From contig OY992539.1 of assembly GCA_963921195.1 (NCBI GenBank), positions 35,555,754-35,619,753 of the forward strand: a DNA stretch of 64,000 nt, given 5' to 3'. Positions 59,069-64,000 of this stretch are shown in pieces. The notes under the pieces are model-generated. The model was not told the origin of the DNA and did no database searches. It saw nothing but the letters and a program-made list of their open reading frames with translations. This stretch comes from Pegoplata infirma. Lineage: Eukaryota; Arthropoda; Insecta; Diptera; Anthomyiidae. The first letter of the stretch is position 1. The number at the start of each line of letters is the position of its first letter. The position numbers were made by a program, and so were the translations under genes.

Positions 59069-60324
59069 TAATATAGAAATTTAATAGTGAGAACTAAAGA
59101 ATGTATTCCAAATGAAATGATAAAATTTAAATTCATCCATTATTGATAAGAAGAGATAATAATAAAACTAAAATGACGTTCGAGTACAAACATAATGCAT
59201 ACACTTGAAATATTTATAATAAAACGTGTAAAAAGATATGAAACCAATCGACAATTTTTTTGAAGATTGTCTTTAAAATTGGGTTAAGCGATTAAACCAA
59301 AGTATTTTAATCATTAATACATAATTCTAAGATTCCCTACAAAAGGAAAATTAGGTCCAAAAATATATTTAAATTAATCGAAAATACTTGTAATGAAACC
59401 TTCATTGGTTTTATGAAAGTTTTCATATCTTCCCTCTAGCTATAAACTCATTGATTATGCACTTTAGTAATACAATTTTAGCATTATTTAAATTATTTTT
59501 TTATAATTACAAATAATATCAATTGTATCTGACCTATTATATCCTAGATTTGTACCCAATTTCATGATCAAAGTAGATTTGATCAGTAATTGTATCTTAT
59601 CAGATTTCGGAAATGGGGACAAATCTCGGATATAATACTTAGATCTGATCAGATACAATTGATATGATTAGATGACACCATATCGATTTTTTCACGAACT
59701 TAACCAGCCTATGAACATAAGACATATTCTTGGCAAACTTCAGGGTTTTTAGACCGTCGTTATTGCCTTTTAAAATATTTTCTCATATTTCAAAATTAAA
59801 AATTTGTGTCAATCCGAACACAATTGTAATTAATAAACTTTTTTAAAATTATTTTTCCCCACATTTTTAAGCAAATTTAGTTTAAAATTCACTTGAAATT
59901 TAAATAATCTTTATCCTTTCAAAATCAAAAAATAAATCAATTTCCAAAAATTCCACACTTTAAACTGACACTAATTTTTATAAAACCCACCAATCATACC
60001 AGATTATGATTGAAATCTATTTATGACGGTTTAAAAAGATTAAGGGGTTTGATTAGGAAACTTTGAATGAAAAATTTTGTATAAAAATGTTTTAATCACG
60101 TACATATTTGAATTGACTTGTTAAATCATAAATTTTATTATTGAAACAGATTATCTACAGAAAAACTTTAAAAAAGTTTCGAAAGTGGTTGAGCGTATGA
60201 CAAACGATTAACTTATAATCTTAAAGATTAGCAATGATATCCAGATTATGACTACACTTTGCGGACCAGGCCCCCATTTGTTCGTAAAAATGGTTAACAA
60301 TAAAGATTACACTCTCAAAATATA
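59069..60324. other. AT-rich spacer with small repeat pieces
   Basis: 59500-59690 has the palindromic TATCTGACC/TCTGATCAGATACAATTG type also seen at 13.1 and 20.8 kb. 59680-59760 is a repeat A piece (ACTTAACCAGCCTATGAAC). The rest shows nothing recognisable. Confidence 0.4.
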
Positions 60325-60432
60325 GGAGACATAAAAGATATAAAAATTGTTTGAATTTTAAAATATGATAATCAAGGAGGAGACATAAAAGATATAAAAA
60401 TTGTTTGAATTTTAAAATATGATAACCAAGGA
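60325..60432 (+). repeat. 54-bp tandem duplication
   Basis: GGAGACATAAAAGATATAAA through AATATGATAATCAA is repeated at 60379 almost without change, so the copy is recent. Confidence 0.95.
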
Positions 60433-60435
60433 GAG

Positions 60436-61470
60436 GACTTTCATGCAAATGCATGTTTTTCCTGCTAGTCTTAGAACAAAATAAACCACATATCTTTGCA
60501 AATCAAAGAATTTGCTTTAAAATGGCATTCGTTAGAATGCATATTTTGCTAGAATTCTGCTATAAATGCATATTTTTGGGTCATATTTTGTATAAAATAT
60601 TAATTTTTGGATTTTTTTAAAACTTTTTTATAAATTTTTTTGTAAACATCATTAATTTGCCTGTTGATCAGGTCCTAATTTTTTTTTTCGAGGTCAAATA
60701 CTTGTCCAACCGAAATGATTTTTTTCGATAAAAAATTATAAAAAAAATATATATTTTTTATTTTTTGTGTTTATATATTGTTGGACAGTATATTTTATAA
60801 CTGAATTTTTATTTAGTTCGGTAGTAAAAATTCAGTTATAAAATATACAGTCCAACAATATATAAACACAATTACTACACAACTCATAAGGTACATTGCA
60901 ATTTAGTAATATTTCTAAGAATTAGAAATATGAACCAAAAATTCAAACCTAACGGACATTTTTCAAGACTTGAAAAGTCCTACTAAGGGTTAACAATGGG
61001 AAAAATACAACTCTGTTAAAAGTTAAGATGGATTAAGTTTCTGCCAAATTAATTAATGGTAAATACGGGTTATTCAACACAAATAGGAGTAATTCCAATT
61101 CTTAATTTCTTCAAAAGTTTCATTTAAATGGCTAATTTTAATCTGACACACATTAAGTGTGTGGCAATCGAAGGAGTGCTGATGATGGAAGGGTGGCATC
61201 TTCCGAAAGCTGAAGACATCTCCACTTAGCCTGTGTTGACACTTGATTTTTTTCAGATTTTCTCATTGTACAACAATTATTATTTCTCATAAATAATTAA
61301 TATGGACTCAAACCGAACTAAATAAAAATTCAGTTATTTTTTATTTTTTTCAAAAATGCATTTTTTTATAATTTTTAGCGTATATTTCTGTAGATTTTAG
61401 TGCATATTTCAAAGATTTTGAGTGCATATTTTAGGCGTCTAAAACATAGTTTTTTAGTGCATGAAGGTCC
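60436..61470. mobile_element. TGCATATTTT element opened by other repeats
   Basis: Left AGGACTTTCATGCAAATGC and right TTAGTGCATGAAGGTCCTT are inverted. TGCATATTTTTGG blocks lie at 60535-60600 and 61375-61460. Between them sit the hairpin at 60767-60869 and the segment 61141-61330 shared with 6.3-6.8 kb. Confidence 0.6.
60767..60869. repeat. 103-bp near-perfect hairpin
   Basis: 45-base arms (60767-60811 and 60825-60869), starting GTGTTTATATATTGTTGGAC, differ by one base and enclose a 13-base loop. AACTGAATTTTTATTTAGTTCGG-type sequence at its centre recurs inverted near 61312-61335, so it may be one end of a larger foldback element. Confidence 0.93.
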
Positions 61471-61473
61471 TTG

Positions 61474-62042
61474 ATGATAATGTTGGGGCAAAATTATTTC
61501 GTACCTTTATATCTAAACAGGACAATTATAACGCAACAATGGGTGATTTGGATAAATCTCTTAATATAAGATGGCTCGGGTAAACCCTATTTTCTATTGA
61601 AGATTCTGGTTCAACTCAAATTGTCTGAATTTTTTTATTAACAAAAAAAAAAAATCTTCTAAAACGTTAAAAACAGTAAAATTGATTAAAAGACAAAAAA
61701 AAATATTTTTATTACATTTTATATTTATAATTGTAATTAAATTAAATTAATTTAGGTATTATTTATTTGGTAATGGTTCCTGCTGCACCCCACACTTCCA
61801 ACTCATTCAACAAATCCGTTTTCTAAGCATTTCTAGAAAAATAAAATTTTTTCATATACTAAAAACAACTACATAAAACAACTGTTACTACAATGTAGTT
61901 ATTTTTAAAACAACTACAAAAAAAATAGTTTTAGATTTTTCATAAAAAAAAATTGTAGTTGAAAACAAAAACTACTACTTACTACACAAACCACCGTCAT
62001 GTAGTAACTGTAATAATTTTCTAACAAGGGAAGTATCCCAAC
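61474..62042. other. spacer with a CACTCA MITE fragment
   Basis: 61850-62025 matches, inverted, the start of the 48953 element: AACTACTACTTACTACACAA, CCGTCATGTAGTAACTG, AATAATTTTCT. The rest is AT-rich with nothing recognised. Confidence 0.5.
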
Positions 62043-62252
62043 TAGAGTTGTCAATTATTCGCCTTCCAACTTTGTTCGAATAATTCAAATAATGGTTTTT
62101 GTTCGTTCGATCAAACGATTAAATCTTAAAAATTAATCGATTAATCGAAGAGAATAACGAAAAAAAATGTATGTAAAAAATGCATAAAAAAAACTTAAAA
62201 TTTTAATAATTTTAAGTTTTAGGTTGGTGGGAGTCGGCGGGAGACCTTAGAG

Positions 62253-62570
62253 CAATGGTTCCCAACCTTTTTTGGGCCATGCCCCACTTTTAAGTTAAAA
62301 AAACTAAAATGTCCCCCCTACGCTCAAGAAAAATGTGTAAATTTTTTAAATTAGTTTTAAAATTAAAAATTTAGCAAACTTTTTGTTAAAAACATCTTTT
62401 AAACAAAGGTTTTAGCAAAAGTTTTCAACATCCAACTAAATAATTTAACTAAAATAAATATTTTTTTAGTTTTTTAACAAAAAAAAAAATCTTAAAAATT
62501 TGCTCGTTGCCCCCCTGATGCATTCAAATTGCCCCCCAGTGGGGCGAGAATCAAAGGTTGGGAACCATTG
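62253..62570. mobile_element. hAT MITE, second copy, 8-bp duplication CCTTAGAG
   Basis: Same ends as 10127-10455 (CAATGGTTCCCAACC and GGTTGGGAACCATTG), flanked by a perfect CCTTAGAG (62245-62252 and 62571-62578). Confidence 0.95.
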
Positions 62571-62579
62571 CCTTAGAGG

Positions 62580-63050
62580 ACACAATTTTAAAAATGTTTA
62601 CAAATTTATTTTTAGGAAATTTACGCCTAAAAACACTTTTATCATTACTTTGCATTATTTTCTATACCCGCGCCCTTAAAAGAGGGCGGGCCGAAAAAAA
62701 AATTTTCGGCCCTTATCATCATGATCCAAATGCAATGAACTTCGTATGGCATAAAAATATTTCATTTGTGGAACAAATATACAAAAAAAATTCTAAAAAA
62801 AATTCTAAAAAAAATTGTGTTTTTCTGGTGGTATTTTAGTTCTTTAAGGTGGAACATTTTCCCCATGTCCGATTTTGGCATTGAACCAGCCTATGACCAT
62901 AAGACATAATCGTGCCAAACTTCAGGAGTATAGCTCTTTTATTTTGCCCTCCATAGACGGACATCTTAGAATCGATCACTGATCAATAATATATATTTTA
63001 TGGGGTCCTAGACCGATATTTCGATACTGTAGTTGAACGGTATAAAAAAA
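62580..63050 (+). repeat. fly repeat A, 5'-truncated
   Basis: GCGCCCTTAAAAGAGGGCGG, GAACCAGCCTATGACCATAAG-like, CTTAGAATCGATCACTGATC and GGGGTCCTAGACCGATATTT occur in the usual order. The 93-residue frame over it is a shadow. Confidence 0.7.
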
Positions 63051-63199
63051 ATAATTTTTCGATTAATTGACATAAATTGATCGATTTATTCGTTATTCGA
63101 AAATCCTCATTTTTAAATTAATCGAACAAGAGTTTGGTTTTGATTGATCGATTAATCGAATTATTCTTAATCGGTTGACAACTCTAATCTCAACCCTTA

Positions 63200-64000
63200 T
63201 GAACTGATTTGCCTGAAACTTAAAATATATATAAAAGAGACGATTTTAAGGTTGGTGTGTCTCGGCTTATCGGCCATATCAGTGTTTCAAAATTTCGTTG
63301 TCCCTTATGAAACAATGCACATAGGGGCAGCTATATGGGGCTTCTTGGCAACAATTCATTTTTTAAAAAAGCGATTTTGCTAACATTGTTATTTTATATC
63401 GAAAGCCTATACTTTTCTACGCTTGACTGCATTTTTACTTTTTTGATTTATCCATTTTCCTTTTCTTGGCACTGTGTTAAATTTGGTAAAAGTTCAAAAA
63501 AACAAAAAAATATTTTAAATAGTCTTAAGTTGAAAACTCAAAATGAAAGGTAAACAAATAAAAAATGTTGGAACTATACACATAAATTAAAAGGTAATTT
63601 TATCACAAATTATTTTCATTCATTCTGACCAAATTGCATTGAATATTAGAGAAGTTATAGCCGTTCTAAGAACATCCTTTTAATGACGATTTTTAAAACA
63701 TAAGTTTAAAGGTCAAAAAGTCAAGACTTATCCTACATTATCCTTAGATATTTTTATACAGTGGTAAGTGGTATAATTCTTTACTAGAATCAGTTATAAA
63801 AACTTGCACGAAAAGCGCCCGCTTTGTGAAACTGCACTTTAAAAATATGACTTTTTTTTACTAATAAACCACATGCAGTCCAAACCAAAAATGCTTGACC
63901 CCTTAAACTTGGCACGAATATATCTATTGGTCATAGGCTGATTAAGTTCCAAAATGGGCAAAATCGGACCAGGTGAAAAAAGCTTCCCCTTAAAGAATTA
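63200..64000. other. AT-rich end of window with a minus-strand repeat A piece
   Basis: 63880-64000 reads, inverted, as repeat A (ATTGGTCATAGGCTGATTAA, CAAAATCGGACCAGG) and runs off the window. 63200-63870 shows no gene; the 72-residue frame at 63335 has no recognisable domain. Confidence 0.45.

Larger units (their letters stand above)
62043..63186. mobile_element. 1.14-kb non-autonomous hAT containing a second hAT MITE
   Basis: Ends TAGAGTTGTCAATTATTCG and GGTTGACAACTCTA, flanked by ATCCCAAC/ATCTCAAC (62035-62042 and 63187-63194; one mismatch in 8). Terminal zones repeat AATCGATTAATCGA. The inside holds a hAT MITE at 62253-62570 and repeat A DNA at 62580-63050. Confidence 0.9.

Overview
The window is nuclear DNA of a higher fly, most likely a calyptrate such as a blow fly or muscid. 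The evidence is spliceosomal GT-AG introns, two fly-type genes, very AT-rich intergenic DNA, many insect-type LINE remnants, and a dense layer of hAT, TA-target and foldback MITEs. The repeats ending in a GGGTATA box with runs of GGAC also look like those common in these flies. No species can be named from the sequence alone.

Only two protein genes are supported. At 1796-2411 (+) lie the last two exons of melted (melt), whose C-terminal PH domain is complete here. At 25392-31431 (-) lie two exons of a glycerol kinase, joined across a 4.2-kb intron. The genes converge, with about 23 kb of repeats between their 3' ends. The kinase reads through both FGGY signatures but has Asn at the position of the catalytic Asp, so its activity is in doubt. 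Its 5'-most exon was not found.

Region by region: 1-1795 is a melt intron with an antisense LINE remnant. 2830-7480 holds foldback elements and two minisatellites. 7.9-13.5 kb is a nest of fly repeat A, hAT and CACTC-ended MITEs whose insertion order can be read from target duplications. 13.7-16.4 kb is a composite TA-flanked element. 16.8-24.1 kb is dominated by long foldback elements. 24.1-25.2 kb is repeat A with a CTGT microsatellite. 25.4-31.4 kb is glycerol kinase, its intron carrying a LINE split by a foldback element, another foldback and an inverted minisatellite. 32-44 kb is MITEs, hATs, repeats A and B and tandem arrays. 44.5-47.5 kb and 50.4-58.2 kb hold broken LINE copies with reverse transcriptase and RNase H pieces. 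53.45-53.72 kb holds primer-binding-site-like repeats. 58.6-64 kb holds further MITEs, a hAT nested in a hAT, and repeat A pieces.

The most distinctive material is the transposon layer: foldback elements with CAC...GTG ends and 4-bp target duplications, a group of MITEs sharing CACTCA...TGAGTG ends but not interiors, minisatellite arrays that reverse orientation part-way, and several insertions whose empty sites can be checked inside this same window. All element boundaries and homologies were read by eye, without alignment software or databases.
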